From assembly GCF_000741165.1 (NCBI RefSeq), contig NZ_JGYN01000030.1:310001-374000 (forward strand): 64,000 nucleotides of DNA. The letters are read 5' to 3'. The notes beneath the pieces were generated by a model that saw nothing but the letters and a program-made list of their open reading frames with translations, searched no databases and was not told where the DNA came from. Source of the DNA: Bifidobacterium biavatii DSM 23969. GTDB taxonomy: Bacteria > Actinomycetota > Actinomycetes > Actinomycetales > Bifidobacteriaceae. Made by a program: the position numbers and the translations under genes. Below, piece after piece: positions 54,605-63,831 of this stretch (position 1 is the first letter of the stretch; the number at the start of each line of letters is the position of its first letter).

Positions 54605-55309
54605 ATGAGCGTTCTCGACCGTTTTGAGAAAAGTGTAGAAGGCGCGGTCAATGGCGTGTTCGCCAAATTCGGGTCCAAGGACCTGCAGCCCGTCGACCTC
54701 TCCAGCGCTCTCGAGCGCGAAATCGACGCCGAGGCCATGCCCGTCGGCCGCGATCGCACAGTGGCTCCGAACGAATACCGTTTCAAGCTGAGCACCCCCG
54801 ATTTCGACCGCATCGAGCAGTGGGGTTCGGAAACGCTCGCCAACGAGCTGGCCGACAATCTCACGCAGTACGCGAAGAGCCAGCACTACGCGTTCGTCGG
54901 ACCGGTCGTGGTGATCTTCGAAGAGGACCTCGACCTGACCAAGGGCAACTTCAACCTGAGCTCCGAATCGGTGCAGGGCAACGCGGTGCCGGTCACTACC
55001 CCCGACCAGCAGACGCAGGACGACCCGATGCTCGAGATCAACGGCAACCAGTACCTGCTCACCAAGGAGAAGACCGTGATCGGCCGCGGCTCCGGCTGCG
55101 ACATCATCATCGACGATCCGGGCATCTCCCGCCGCCACATGGAGATCGACATCACGCCAAACGGCGTGATCGCGCGCGACCTCGGCTCCACGAACCACAT
55201 GTACATCGAGGGCCATCAGGTGCCGATCGCCACGCTGCTTGACGGCAACACCATCACCATCGGTCGTACGCGCATCCTCTACTGGGCTTCCTCGCAGGAG
55301 CAGGAGTAA
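54605..55309 (+). CDS. fhaA: FhaA, FHA-domain protein (DUF3662)
   Basis: A 234-residue cytoplasmic protein: N-terminal DUF3662 domain (about 1-120, MSVLDRFEKSVEGAVNGVF) and C-terminal FHA domain (about 140-228; IGRGSGCDIIIDDPGISRRHMEI and DLGSTNHMYI). FHA domains bind phosphothreonine; in mycobacteria FhaA is a PknB substrate that binds the lipid II flippase MviN to tune peptidoglycan synthesis. Shorter than mycobacterial FhaA (the Pro/Gln-rich linker is nearly absent). First gene of the operon, preceded by its own promoter. Confidence 0.93.
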   Translation: MSVLDRFEKSVEGAVNGVFAKFGSKDLQPVDLSSALEREIDAEAMPVGRDRTVAPNEYRFKLSTPDFDRIEQWGSETLANELADNLTQYAKSQHYAFVGPVVVIFEEDLDLTKGNFNLSSESVQGNAVPVTTPDQQTQDDPMLEINGNQYLLTKEKTVIGRGSGCDIIIDDPGISRRHMEIDITPNGVIARDLGSTNHMYIEGHQVPIATLLDGNTITIGRTRILYWASSQEQE

Positions 55310-55329
55310 CCTCCCGAGGAGCCGTCCAC

Positions 55330-55866
55330 ATGCTCACCGAACTGACCTTCGCGATTCTCAAATACGGATTCCTTGTTCTTTTATGGGTGTTCGTATGGCT
55401 TGCCATGCGCTCATTGCACAAGGACATGGAAACGCTCAGCCCCCACGCGTCGCGCACCCACCGTCGCAAGGAGCGTCAGGCGCGCAAGGCCGCCGAATCG
55501 CCGGCCCCGGTGGCCACATCGTCCGCCGTGCCCGTGCGCGTGCCGGCCAACGAGCCGCCCACGCCGAATTCCGCCCTGTCGCTGCTCGTCATCATCGACG
55601 GCCCGTTGGCGGGCGCAAGCGTGCCGCTGACCGGCGAATCGATCTCGCTCGGCCGCGCCGCGTCGAACACGGTGGTGCTCGACGACGAGTTCGTCTCGTC
55701 CCACCATGCGCGCGTGTACCAGGATCCCGCCACCGGCGACTGGGCCATCGAGGATCTGAACAGCACGAACGGCACTGTCGTCAACGGCCAGCGCATCAGC
55801 GCGCCCACCATTCTTTCCGCCCGAGTCCCGGTGCGTATCGGTGCCACCACCTTCGAATTGAGGTGA
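55330..55866 (+). CDS. fhaB: FhaB, FHA-domain membrane protein
   Basis: A 178-residue protein: one N-terminal membrane segment (about 5-25), a Pro/Ala-rich linker, and an FHA domain (about 80-175; SLGRAASNTVVLDDEFVSSHHARVY and DLNSTNGTVVNG). In actinobacteria FhaB (FipA) is phosphorylated by PknA/PknB and links the kinases to FtsZ/FtsQ and cell elongation. It lies 20 bases past fhaA and eight before pstP. Confidence 0.92.
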   Translation: MLTELTFAILKYGFLVLLWVFVWLAMRSLHKDMETLSPHASRTHRRKERQARKAAESPAPVATSSAVPVRVPANEPPTPNSALSLLVIIDGPLAGASVPLTGESISLGRAASNTVVLDDEFVSSHHARVYQDPATGDWAIEDLNSTNGTVVNGQRISAPTILSARVPVRIGATTFELR

Positions 55867-55873
55867 CCGCCAT

Positions 55874-57538
55874 ATGCCGAATTCAGCTGCGTCGCAAACC
55901 TTGTTCCTCTATTCCACGACCGTCTCGGACGTGGGCACCGTACGTTCCAACAACCAGGATTCGTCGTTCGCAGGCGAGCATCTCGCCGCGATCTGCGACG
56001 GCATGGGCGGCCACGCCGGCGGCGACACCGCGTCGACCATCGCGATCCGCTCGCTCGCACACATCGAGCACGACGACGTCAGCGGCGACATCCAGGCCGT
56101 CTCCCGCATGCTGGAAACGTCGGTCATCGCCGCGCACGACGCGATCGTCGGCAAGGCGAAACGCGAACGCAAGCTGGCCGGCATGGGCACCACCGTCACC
56201 GCAGTCGTACTGGTGGCCGGCTACTGGGTGCTCGCGCACATCGGCGACTCCCGCGCGTATCTGCTTCGCGACGGCAAGCTCACGCGCATGACGCACGACC
56301 ACAGCCTCGTGCAGCATCTCATCGACATGGGCCGCATCAACGAAGCGGAGGCGAAGAACCATCCGCAGCGCAACGTCGTGATGCGCGTGCTCGGCGACTT
56401 CGACATCGACCCGCGCCCGGACATCGCGATCCGCAAGGCGCATCCGGCCGACCGCTGGCTGCTGTGCTCCGACGGTCTGTGTGGCGTGCTCGAGGATTCG
56501 ACAATCGAGCAGGTCATGGCTGACTGCACCGACCAAGAGGAGTGCGCGCAGCGGCTCGTCGGCATGGCGCTCAAGGCCGGCAGCACGGACAACGTGACGG
56601 CCGTGATCGCCGACGCGACGCTCGCGCTCGACGCGAACGCCTTCGACCTACCGCATCAGACGCTGCTGGTCGGCGGCGCGGCAAGCTCCAGCCTCGAACC
56701 GATCGCCGACATCGTGAACGCGCCGGTCGCGACCTCGCCCGCGCTGCGCGAGGATCGGACGTCGCCGGCGATGCGCGCGGCCGCATTGCGCGAGGATGCC
56801 AAACGCAAGGACAAGACCGGCCCGGCGCCGCGCGTCGTACAACCGGCGGACGTGCGCGAGGAGAACGGCGACCGCACCGTGCCCGACACGGGCGAGATCC
56901 CGGTGGTGCAGAAGTCCGACGGCCGCGTGACGGCCGATCCGAACGACCCGGAAGTCAAGAAGGCGATCCACCACGAGCAGCTCGAACAGCGGCACGCGAA
57001 GCGCGTACGCCGGCATCGCAACCGCTTCGCGGTAATGCTCACCTCGATCGTGGTGCTGGCCGTGCTGGCCGGCACGGCGTGGGGCGCGTACGCGTGGAGC
57101 CAGAGCCGCTACTATCTGGCCGCGAACGACGGCGTGGTGACGATCTACCGCGGCGTGAACACGAACCTGTTCGGCCTGTCGCTGTCGCACGAAGTGAAGA
57201 AGACGACGATCGAAGTGTCGAGCCTGCCGCAGTCGTGGCAGGACCAGCTCGATCAGGGCATCGCCGTGGACAGCTACGACGCGGCCACCGAGCACGCCGC
57301 GTTCATCAAGAGCGAGCTTGACAAGGAGGCCGCGAAGAAGGCCGCCGAGGAGGAAGCCAAGAAGCAGGCGACCGAATCGTCGAAGACGAACGGCGATTCC
57401 TCCGACTCGACGGACAAGTCCGATTCGTCGAGCTCGACGACCGACAAGTCCGGCACGTCGAGCGGCTCGACGCCGAAGATCGGCGCGGCCGACGACGCGA
57501 CCAAGTCCGACACGTCAAAGGACGGTGCCGCGCAATGA
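55874..57538 (+). CDS. pstP: PstP, PP2C-type Ser/Thr phosphatase
   Basis: A 554-residue membrane phosphatase: PP2C domain (about 10-250; RSNNQDS, CDGMGGHAGGD, LAHIGDSRAY, SDGLCG, TDNVTAVI), a linker of about 120 residues, one membrane helix (about 390-410, AVMLTSIVVLAVLAGTAWG), a small extracytoplasmic domain, and a Ser/Asp/Lys-rich C-terminal tail. It dephosphorylates PknA, PknB and their substrates. The ATG follows GAGGTGACCGCC. The stop overlaps rodA by four bases. Confidence 0.94.
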   Translation: MPNSAASQTLFLYSTTVSDVGTVRSNNQDSSFAGEHLAAICDGMGGHAGGDTASTIAIRSLAHIEHDDVSGDIQAVSRMLETSVIAAHDAIVGKAKRERKLAGMGTTVTAVVLVAGYWVLAHIGDSRAYLLRDGKLTRMTHDHSLVQHLIDMGRINEAEAKNHPQRNVVMRVLGDFDIDPRPDIAIRKAHPADRWLLCSDGLCGVLEDSTIEQVMADCTDQEECAQRLVGMALKAGSTDNVTAVIADATLALDANAFDLPHQTLLVGGAASSSLEPIADIVNAPVATSPALREDRTSPAMRAAALREDAKRKDKTGPAPRVVQPADVREENGDRTVPDTGEIPVVQKSDGRVTADPNDPEVKKAIHHEQLEQRHAKRVRRHRNRFAVMLTSIVVLAVLAGTAWGAYAWSQSRYYLAANDGVVTIYRGVNTNLFGLSLSHEVKKTTIEVSSLPQSWQDQLDQGIAVDSYDAATEHAAFIKSELDKEAAKKAAEEEAKKQATESSKTNGDSSDSTDKSDSSSSTTDKSGTSSGSTPKIGAADDATKSDTSKDGAAQ

Positions 57539-58917
57539 TCACCACCCGTTTGCGCCAGATCGCGCTGCTACTGTTCGCCATGGCGATCAGCTTCATCGCG
57601 TTCTTCCAGATGTTCGAGCGCACGACCGGCGGTTTCCCGCAAAATTACGCGATACTGCTCGGCGTGATCGGCGTGATGATCCTCGCCGCATGGGCGCTGA
57701 TTATCAAGTTCCAGCCGTACGCCAGCCAGTCGATCATGCCGTGCGTGATCCTGCTTAACGGCATCGGCACGACGATGATCGCGCGCATCGACCAGTCGGC
57801 CGGCACCAGCGTCGCGTTCAAGCAGCTGCTGTGGCAGGCGACGGCGCTCGTGCTCGCGTCCGCGCTGATCGTATGCATGCGCGACTACCGCATTCTGCGC
57901 CGATTCTCGTACGTGAGCATGGTCGTCGGCCTGCTGCTTCTGCTCTCGCCGATGGTTCCCGGCCTCGGCGTCGACATCAACGGCGCGAGCGTGTGGATCC
58001 GCGTGCCCGGCGGCACGATCCAGCCGGCCGAATTCGCCAAGCTGTTCCTCGCGTTCTTCTTCGCCGCATACCTGTTCGACCACCGCGATCAGCTGGCCGT
58101 GGGCGGCAAAAAGATCCTCGGACTTCAGCTGCCGCGCATCAAGGACCTCGGCCCGATCATCATCATCTGGGGCGTGTCCATGGGCGTGCTCGTCATGCAG
58201 CACGATCTGGGCACGTCGCTCATGTTCTTCGCCATGTTCGTCGCCATGCTGTACGTGGCCACCGGCCGCAAAAGCTGGATCGTGATCGGCCTGATCGCGT
58301 TCGCCGCCGGCGCCGTGCTCGCCGCGTCGATCTTCAACCACGTCGGCTCGCGCGTCGAAGCATGGCTGCAGCCGTTCAGCAACGAGCAGTACAACAAGGA
58401 CTACGGCGGCTCGTGGCAGATCGTCACCGGCATCTTCGGCCTCGCGTCGGGCGGCATGGTCGGCACCGGACTCGGCCAGGGCCACCCCGGCCTCACCACG
58501 TACGGCAACTCCGACTTCATCTACACGTCGCTCGGCGAGGAAATCGGCCTGACCGGCCTCCTGGGCGTGCTCGTGCTGTACCTGATCATCATCGCGTCCG
58601 GGTTCATCACCGCCATGAAAATCAAGGACGGGTTCGGCAAGCTGCTCGCCTCCGGACTCGTGTTCACCATGGCGTTCCAGGTGTTCACCGTCGTCGGCGG
58701 CGTCACGCTCGTCATCCCGCTAACCGGCATGACCCTGCCGTACATGGCGGCAGGCGGCTCGTCGCTCGTCGCCAACTACATCCTCGCCGCGCTGCTCGTC
58801 GTCATCTCCAACTCGGCGAACAAGCCGGAACCGTCCACCGACCTGTCGGAAACGTTCCAGTACGAGGCTCTGGCGGCGCTGCGCGACCACGAGCTCAAGG
58901 AGCGTGGCAACCGATGA
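57535..58917 (+). CDS. rodA: RodA/FtsW-type SEDS glycosyltransferase
   Basis: A 460-residue integral membrane protein of the SEDS family, a peptidoglycan polymerase of lateral wall growth, with about ten to twelve helices. The conserved GGTIQPAEFAKLFLA block, the large loop (GSWQIVTGIFGLASGGMVGTGLGQG) and the GMTLPYMAAGGSS motif are clear. It works with PbpA, encoded by the next gene, whose start overlaps its stop (ATGA). Confidence 0.94.
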   Translation: MITTRLRQIALLLFAMAISFIAFFQMFERTTGGFPQNYAILLGVIGVMILAAWALIIKFQPYASQSIMPCVILLNGIGTTMIARIDQSAGTSVAFKQLLWQATALVLASALIVCMRDYRILRRFSYVSMVVGLLLLLSPMVPGLGVDINGASVWIRVPGGTIQPAEFAKLFLAFFFAAYLFDHRDQLAVGGKKILGLQLPRIKDLGPIIIIWGVSMGVLVMQHDLGTSLMFFAMFVAMLYVATGRKSWIVIGLIAFAAGAVLAASIFNHVGSRVEAWLQPFSNEQYNKDYGGSWQIVTGIFGLASGGMVGTGLGQGHPGLTTYGNSDFIYTSLGEEIGLTGLLGVLVLYLIIIASGFITAMKIKDGFGKLLASGLVFTMAFQVFTVVGGVTLVIPLTGMTLPYMAAGGSSLVANYILAALLVVISNSANKPEPSTDLSETFQYEALAALRDHELKERGNR

Positions 58918-60380
58918 ACAAGACCCTGCGCCAACTGTTCACGGCCGTGCTCGTGCTGTTCGTCATCCTCGGCATCTCCACGAGCATCATCACGGCCATC
59001 AAAGCCGACGAACTCAACGCCGACGCGCGCAACGCGCGTGCGCTTTACCGCACGTACGGCGCGCCGCGCGGGCAGATCCTCGCCTCCGACGGCACGGTCA
59101 TCGCCAAATCGAACGCGGTCAACGACTCGTTCAAATACCAGCGTTCCTACTCGAACGGCCCCGTGTACGCGCCCGTGACCGGCTACTTCTCGATCACGCA
59201 GGGCACCGACCGCGGCCTCGAAGCGTCGCGCAACCAACTGCTCAACGGCGAAGCCGACACGCTGTTTTGGGAGCGGTTCAAGGCCGTGCTGTCCGGCACG
59301 GAAAACACGGGCGCAACGATCGAAACGTCGATCAGCCCGAAGCTGCAGACGCTCGCCTACCAGCTCATGAACGGCAAGGACGGCGCGGTGATCGTCAGCC
59401 AGCCGAAAACCGGCCGCATCCTCGCGATGGTGAGCGTGCCCAGCTACGATCCGAACCAGCTCGCCTCGCACGACACGAAGTCCGCGAACCTCGCCTACCA
59501 GCAGCTCGTCGCCGACAGCTCAAATCCGATGCTCAACCGCACCACCAGCCAGCTGTACCCGCCGGGGTCCACGTTCAAAACCGTGGTGATGGCCGCCGCG
59601 CTCGAAACCGGCAAATACGACCTCACCACCCAGGTGCCGGCCGGCGCGAGCTACACGCTGCCAGGCACGGCCACGGCCCTGACCAACTCCAGCATTCAAG
59701 GCGCCGGCACGAACGGTAAGATCGCGCTGCAGGACGCGCTCGCGTACTCGTCGAACACGGCGTTCTCGCAGCTCGGCGTCGCGCTCGGCGCGGACACGGT
59801 CAACGCGATGGCCGAAAAGCTCGGTTACGGCAAGTCGGTCACGCTGGACGGCACCACGTCGACCGGCACGCCGATCAAGTCCGTCGCCGCACAGTTCCCG
59901 GCCGACGAAACGGACGATCGCATCGCGCTCGCGTCGATCGGCCAAGGCGACAATCTGACGACCCCGCTGCAGAACCTGCTCATCGCGTCCGCGATCGCAA
60001 ACGACGGCAAGCTCATGCGACCCACGCTCGTCGACCGCGTGCGCTCAAGCGACCTGTCGGTGATTTCTGAAACGGAACCGCAGGTCATGTCGCAGGCGTT
60101 CAGCAAGACCACGGCCGACAAGCTCACCACGGCGATGGAATCGGTGATCACCAAGGAATACCCGTCGCTCGAAATCGACGGCGTGTCCGTGGCGGCGAAA
60201 ACCGGCACCGCGCAGATCGGCGACGCAAACCAGTCGATCGACGGCTGGATCATCGGCTTCGCGCCCGCGGAGGACCCGCAGATCGCGGTGTCCGTGGTGG
60301 TGCACAACACCGACCTGTACGGGTCGCTTGCCGCAGGTCCGATCATGAAGCAACTGATGGAGGAGGCGTTGAAGCAATGA
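58914..60380 (+). CDS. pbpA: PbpA, class B penicillin-binding protein
   Basis: A 488-residue class B PBP: one N-terminal membrane segment (about 8-28), a dimerisation region and a transpeptidase domain with SxxK at Ser219-Lys222 (PPGSTFK), SSN (YSSNTAF) and KTG (AAKTGTAQ). It crosslinks peptidoglycan with RodA. The ATG at 58914 overlaps the rodA stop; AAGGAG is 11 bases upstream. The open frame extends farther back, but over rodA. Overlaps pknA by four bases. Confidence 0.94.
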   Translation: MNKTLRQLFTAVLVLFVILGISTSIITAIKADELNADARNARALYRTYGAPRGQILASDGTVIAKSNAVNDSFKYQRSYSNGPVYAPVTGYFSITQGTDRGLEASRNQLLNGEADTLFWERFKAVLSGTENTGATIETSISPKLQTLAYQLMNGKDGAVIVSQPKTGRILAMVSVPSYDPNQLASHDTKSANLAYQQLVADSSNPMLNRTTSQLYPPGSTFKTVVMAAALETGKYDLTTQVPAGASYTLPGTATALTNSSIQGAGTNGKIALQDALAYSSNTAFSQLGVALGADTVNAMAEKLGYGKSVTLDGTTSTGTPIKSVAAQFPADETDDRIALASIGQGDNLTTPLQNLLIASAIANDGKLMRPTLVDRVRSSDLSVISETEPQVMSQAFSKTTADKLTTAMESVITKEYPSLEIDGVSVAAKTGTAQIGDANQSIDGWIIGFAPAEDPQIAVSVVVHNTDLYGSLAAGPIMKQLMEEALKQ

Positions 60381-61459
60381 AACTGATCGAAGGACAGCTC
60401 ATCCACCGCCGATACCGCCTCGACCGCAGACTCGCGCAAGGCGGTATGGGCGAAGTGTGGAAGGCGTACGACATCCAGCTCGGCCGGCCCGTCGCCATCA
60501 AGGCATTGCGCTCCGACCAGGCCAACGTCGAGGCCAAGCTCCACCGTCTGCGCGCGGAAGCGCACAATTCCGCCAATCTCGCGCATCCGAACATCGCCGC
60601 GCTGTTCGAATACTACGAACACGACGGCATCGGCTTCCTCATCATGGAATACGTGCCGAGCAAGTCGCTCGCCGATCTCTACCACGAGAAGGGCGCGATG
60701 GATCCGACCGAGCTGCTGCCGATCCTCATCCAGACCGCGCGCGGCCTGTTCGTCGCACACAGCCACGACGTGATCCACCGCGACGTCAAGCCGGCCAACA
60801 TCATGGTCTCCGACACGGGCGAAGTGAAGATCACCGACTTCGGCGTCTCCTATTCGACCAACCAGGAGCAGATCACGCAGGACGGCATGGTCGTCGGCAC
60901 CGCGCAATACATCTCGCCCGAACAGGCGCAAGGCAAGCAGGCGACGCCGCAGTCCGACATCTACTCGCTCGGCGTGGTCGCGTACGAGGGCCTGTGCGGA
61001 CATCGTCCGTTCACGGGCGCAACCCCCGTCGACATCGCGGCCGCGCACGTGAACGACCCCGTGCCGCCGCTGCCGGACACCGTCGACTTCCAGCTCGCCC
61101 AGTTCGTCATGTCGATGCTGGCGAAGGACCCGCGCGACAGACCGAAGGACGCGCTCGTCGTCTCGCGCACGCTAGCGCGCATCGAACGCCGGCTGCTCGA
61201 CCAGGCGACCGCGCAGGCCGACGACACGTTCGTCAACCTCGGCCGCATGCCGAGGCGCGTTTCCAGCCGACCGCACGCGGTCAACACGCTGCTGCGATCG
61301 CTTGACCCGGGACGATTCGCGCAGACGGCCGCATCCGTGGCTGCCCAGTCCGGACAGCCCGGCCAAACCGGCGTCCAATCCCAGCCGGCCGGCACGCATA
61401 TCAGCTTGAACGGCGCATCCGCACCGGCGATGCGCAACACGCGGAAGGAGCAGCAATGA
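60377..61459 (+). CDS. pknA: PknA, Ser/Thr protein kinase
   Basis: A 360-residue Hanks-type kinase: glycine loop AQGGMGEVW, Lys in AIKAL, catalytic loop HRDVKPAN with Asp136, DFG in ITDFGVS, and SPEQ in the activation segment. After the kinase domain (about 1-275) comes a short linker with no clear membrane helix, unlike mycobacterial PknA, so the protein is probably cytoplasmic. It regulates growth and division with PknB. ATGA overlaps on both sides show tight coupling. Confidence 0.93.
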   Translation: MKLIEGQLIHRRYRLDRRLAQGGMGEVWKAYDIQLGRPVAIKALRSDQANVEAKLHRLRAEAHNSANLAHPNIAALFEYYEHDGIGFLIMEYVPSKSLADLYHEKGAMDPTELLPILIQTARGLFVAHSHDVIHRDVKPANIMVSDTGEVKITDFGVSYSTNQEQITQDGMVVGTAQYISPEQAQGKQATPQSDIYSLGVVAYEGLCGHRPFTGATPVDIAAAHVNDPVPPLPDTVDFQLAQFVMSMLAKDPRDRPKDALVVSRTLARIERRLLDQATAQADDTFVNLGRMPRRVSSRPHAVNTLLRSLDPGRFAQTAASVAAQSGQPGQTGVQSQPAGTHISLNGASAPAMRNTRKEQQ

Positions 61460-63735
61460 GCATGCCTAATTCGCTCGCCGACGGCCGATACCAACTCGGC
61501 CAGTCCATCGGCCACGGCGGTATGGCCGAAGTGCGCGTGGCGCTCGACACGCGACTCGGCCGCACCGTCGCCATCAAAATCATGCGCGCCGACCTGGCCA
61601 ACGACCAGATCTTCCTCACGCGGTTCCGCCGCGAAGCGCACGCGGTCGCGCAGATGAACAACCCGAACATCGTGAACATCTACGATTCGGGTGAGGAGAC
61701 CGTCACCAACGACGACGGCACCACCGAACGCCTGCCGTACCTGGTCATGGAGTACGTCAAGGGTCAGACGCTGCGCGACATCATCAAGGCCAACGGCGCG
61801 CTGTCGCAGCGCGACGCCGAACAAGTCATGCTCGGCGTGCTCTCCGCGCTCGAATACTCGCACCGCATGGGCATCATCCACCGCGACATCAAGCCCGGCA
61901 ACATCATGATCTCCGAGCAGGGCGTGGTCAAGGTCATGGACTTCGGCATCGCCCGCGCGCTCGACGATTCGGCAGCCACCATGACCCAGTCGCAGGGCGT
62001 GGTCGGCACCGCGCAGTACCTCTCGCCCGAGCAGGCGCGCGGCGAAACCGTCGACATGCGCTCCGACCTGTATTCGGCCGGCTGCGTGCTGTACGAGATG
62101 CTCACCGGACGCGCGCCATTCGTCGGCGATTCGGCCGTGGCCATCGCCTACCAGCACGTGTCCGAAGTCGCCACGCCGCCCAGCGCAATCGTGCCCGGAC
62201 TGCCGAAGATGTGGGATTCGATCTGCGCGAAGGCCATGGCCAAGGACCGGCAGAACCGGTACGCCACGGCCGCGGAGTTCCGCAACGACATCCTCACATT
62301 CATGAACGGCGGCATGCCCGTGGCTGCCGCATTCAATCCGCTCACCGACCTGGCCAACATGAAGGCCCGCCGCGAAGCCGAACAGCAGCAGGAAAGCCAG
62401 AATCCGACCGCCACGATGGCCATGGGCCAGACCATGCCGATGGGCGCCGGCGTGCCCGGTGCCGGCGTTGCGGGTGGCGCCGCCGGAGCGGGCGAGACGA
62501 CCGCCACGCAGGCGTTCAACCCGATCACCGGACAGTTCGAGGTCGTGCCGTCCATGCGACCGGCGGCCGGCAGCACGGGCGTGCGCTCGCGCGCCGAACA
62601 GCGGGCCGCGGCGGCCAAGGCAAAACGCAAGAAGGTCATCATCGGCTCGGTACTCGGCGGCATCGTCGTCATCGCGCTGATCGTGGCCGCGTTCTTCATG
62701 CTCAGCAACTCGAACGTCGCGGCGAACGAGGAAACCGTGCCGGACTTCACGTCCATGTCGAACATCACCGAAGCGAAGGTCAAGGCGCAGCTCGAACAGC
62801 TCGGGCTCACGCTCGACCCGCAGGAGGACAACGATTCCTCCGAACCGAAGGGCACCGTGACCAAGCAGACGCCCAAGGGCGGCACCAAGGTCGCCAAGGG
62901 CAGCGCGGTTAAGGTCTGGTTCTCCACCGGACCGCAGTCGATCAACGTGCCGGACGTGTCCGAGGACACGCAGGAATCCGCTCGCGAAACACTGGAAAAG
63001 GCCGGATTCAAGGTGGCGTCGACCGTCAAGAGCGTGCAGAGCGCGACCGTCGCGCAGGATCTGGTCGTCAAAACCGATCCGGAGGCAGGCACGTCGCAGC
63101 CGAAGGGCACCGAAATCACGCTGTACGTGTCCACGGGCAGCTCGAGCATGCCCGACGTGACCGGACAGCCGAAGGACGCGGCGCTCGCCACGCTCAAGGG
63201 CTACGGCCTGCTGCCGACCGTGTACACCGAAGCCAGCGACACCGTGCCGGAGGGCAGCGTGATCCGCACCGATCCGGCCGCGGGCCAGCAGCTCGAACAG
63301 GACCAGCAGATCACCGTGTACGTGTCGAGCGGTCCCGAGCCGGTGACCGTGCCTGATTGCGCGGCCGGCCAGTCCTACGCCGACTGTGCGGCCGCGATGA
63401 CCGCCGCGGGCCTGAACCCGACCGCGGGAGGCACGGGCGAAAGCGGCGTGGTGGAAAGCATCAATCCGACCGCGGGCACGCAGGTGGACAAGGGATCGAA
63501 CGTGACCATCACCACCAAGAAGGCGGAGTCGTCCAACACCGAAAACGGCGGATCCACCAACGGCAACGGCTCGAACACCAACGGCAACGGATCCACCGAC
63601 AATAACGGGTCCAACACCAACGGCAACGGATCCACGGACGGCAACGGCAACTCCGGCACCGACAATAACGGGTCCACCGACAACAACAACAGCTCGAACA
63701 GCAACGGATCCGGCTCGGGCACCAGCGGCAACTGA
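61456..63735 (+). CDS. pknB: PknB, Ser/Thr kinase with PASTA domains
   Basis: A 759-residue kinase: kinase domain (about 1-280; catalytic Asp144 in HRDIKPGN), a juxtamembrane linker, membrane helix (about 394-416), four PASTA domains (about 424-690) and a Ser/Thr/Asn/Gly-rich C-terminal tail of about 70 residues. PASTA domains bind muropeptides or lipid II; the kinase controls peptidoglycan synthesis. The fourth PASTA contains two Cys. The tail consists of STNGNG- and STDNNG-like repeats and is unusual for PknB, which normally ends after its last PASTA. Confidence 0.95.
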   Translation: MSMPNSLADGRYQLGQSIGHGGMAEVRVALDTRLGRTVAIKIMRADLANDQIFLTRFRREAHAVAQMNNPNIVNIYDSGEETVTNDDGTTERLPYLVMEYVKGQTLRDIIKANGALSQRDAEQVMLGVLSALEYSHRMGIIHRDIKPGNIMISEQGVVKVMDFGIARALDDSAATMTQSQGVVGTAQYLSPEQARGETVDMRSDLYSAGCVLYEMLTGRAPFVGDSAVAIAYQHVSEVATPPSAIVPGLPKMWDSICAKAMAKDRQNRYATAAEFRNDILTFMNGGMPVAAAFNPLTDLANMKARREAEQQQESQNPTATMAMGQTMPMGAGVPGAGVAGGAAGAGETTATQAFNPITGQFEVVPSMRPAAGSTGVRSRAEQRAAAAKAKRKKVIIGSVLGGIVVIALIVAAFFMLSNSNVAANEETVPDFTSMSNITEAKVKAQLEQLGLTLDPQEDNDSSEPKGTVTKQTPKGGTKVAKGSAVKVWFSTGPQSINVPDVSEDTQESARETLEKAGFKVASTVKSVQSATVAQDLVVKTDPEAGTSQPKGTEITLYVSTGSSSMPDVTGQPKDAALATLKGYGLLPTVYTEASDTVPEGSVIRTDPAAGQQLEQDQQITVYVSSGPEPVTVPDCAAGQSYADCAAAMTAAGLNPTAGGTGESGVVESINPTAGTQVDKGSNVTITTKKAESSNTENGGSTNGNGSNTNGNGSTDNNGSNTNGNGSTDGNGNSGTDNNGSTDNNNSSNSNGSGSGTSGN
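63538..63732 (+). repeat. low-complexity repeats coding the PknB tail
   Basis: Units such as AACGGCAACGGATCCACC and AATAACGGGTCC recur within about 195 bases. Such repeats can change length by slippage, so the tail is likely to vary between strains. Confidence 0.6.
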
Positions 63736-63758
63736 CAGGCCGGCAGCCGTTCGGGCAT

Positions 63759-63803
63759 GCAGAAGGGGGATGTCTTCCCAGTGGAAGGCATCCCCCTTCT
63801 TGC
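63759..63803. terminator. bidirectional terminator of the pknB operon
   Basis: AGAAGGGGGATG and CTTCC arms pair with GGAAG and CATCCCCCTTCT (one bulge on each side), followed by TTGCTGCTTTC on the plus strand. It separates pknB from the convergent glutamine amidotransferase gene. Confidence 0.8.
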
Positions 63804-63831
63804 TGCTTTCTGCGCCCCGGCAGCGTCCCCG

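Noticed and set aside
57831..58913. A long N-terminal extension of pbpA overlapping rodA
   Set aside because: The extension is the out-of-frame reading of rodA; the ATG at 58914 starts directly before the signal-anchor helix and overlaps the rodA stop in the usual ATGA manner.
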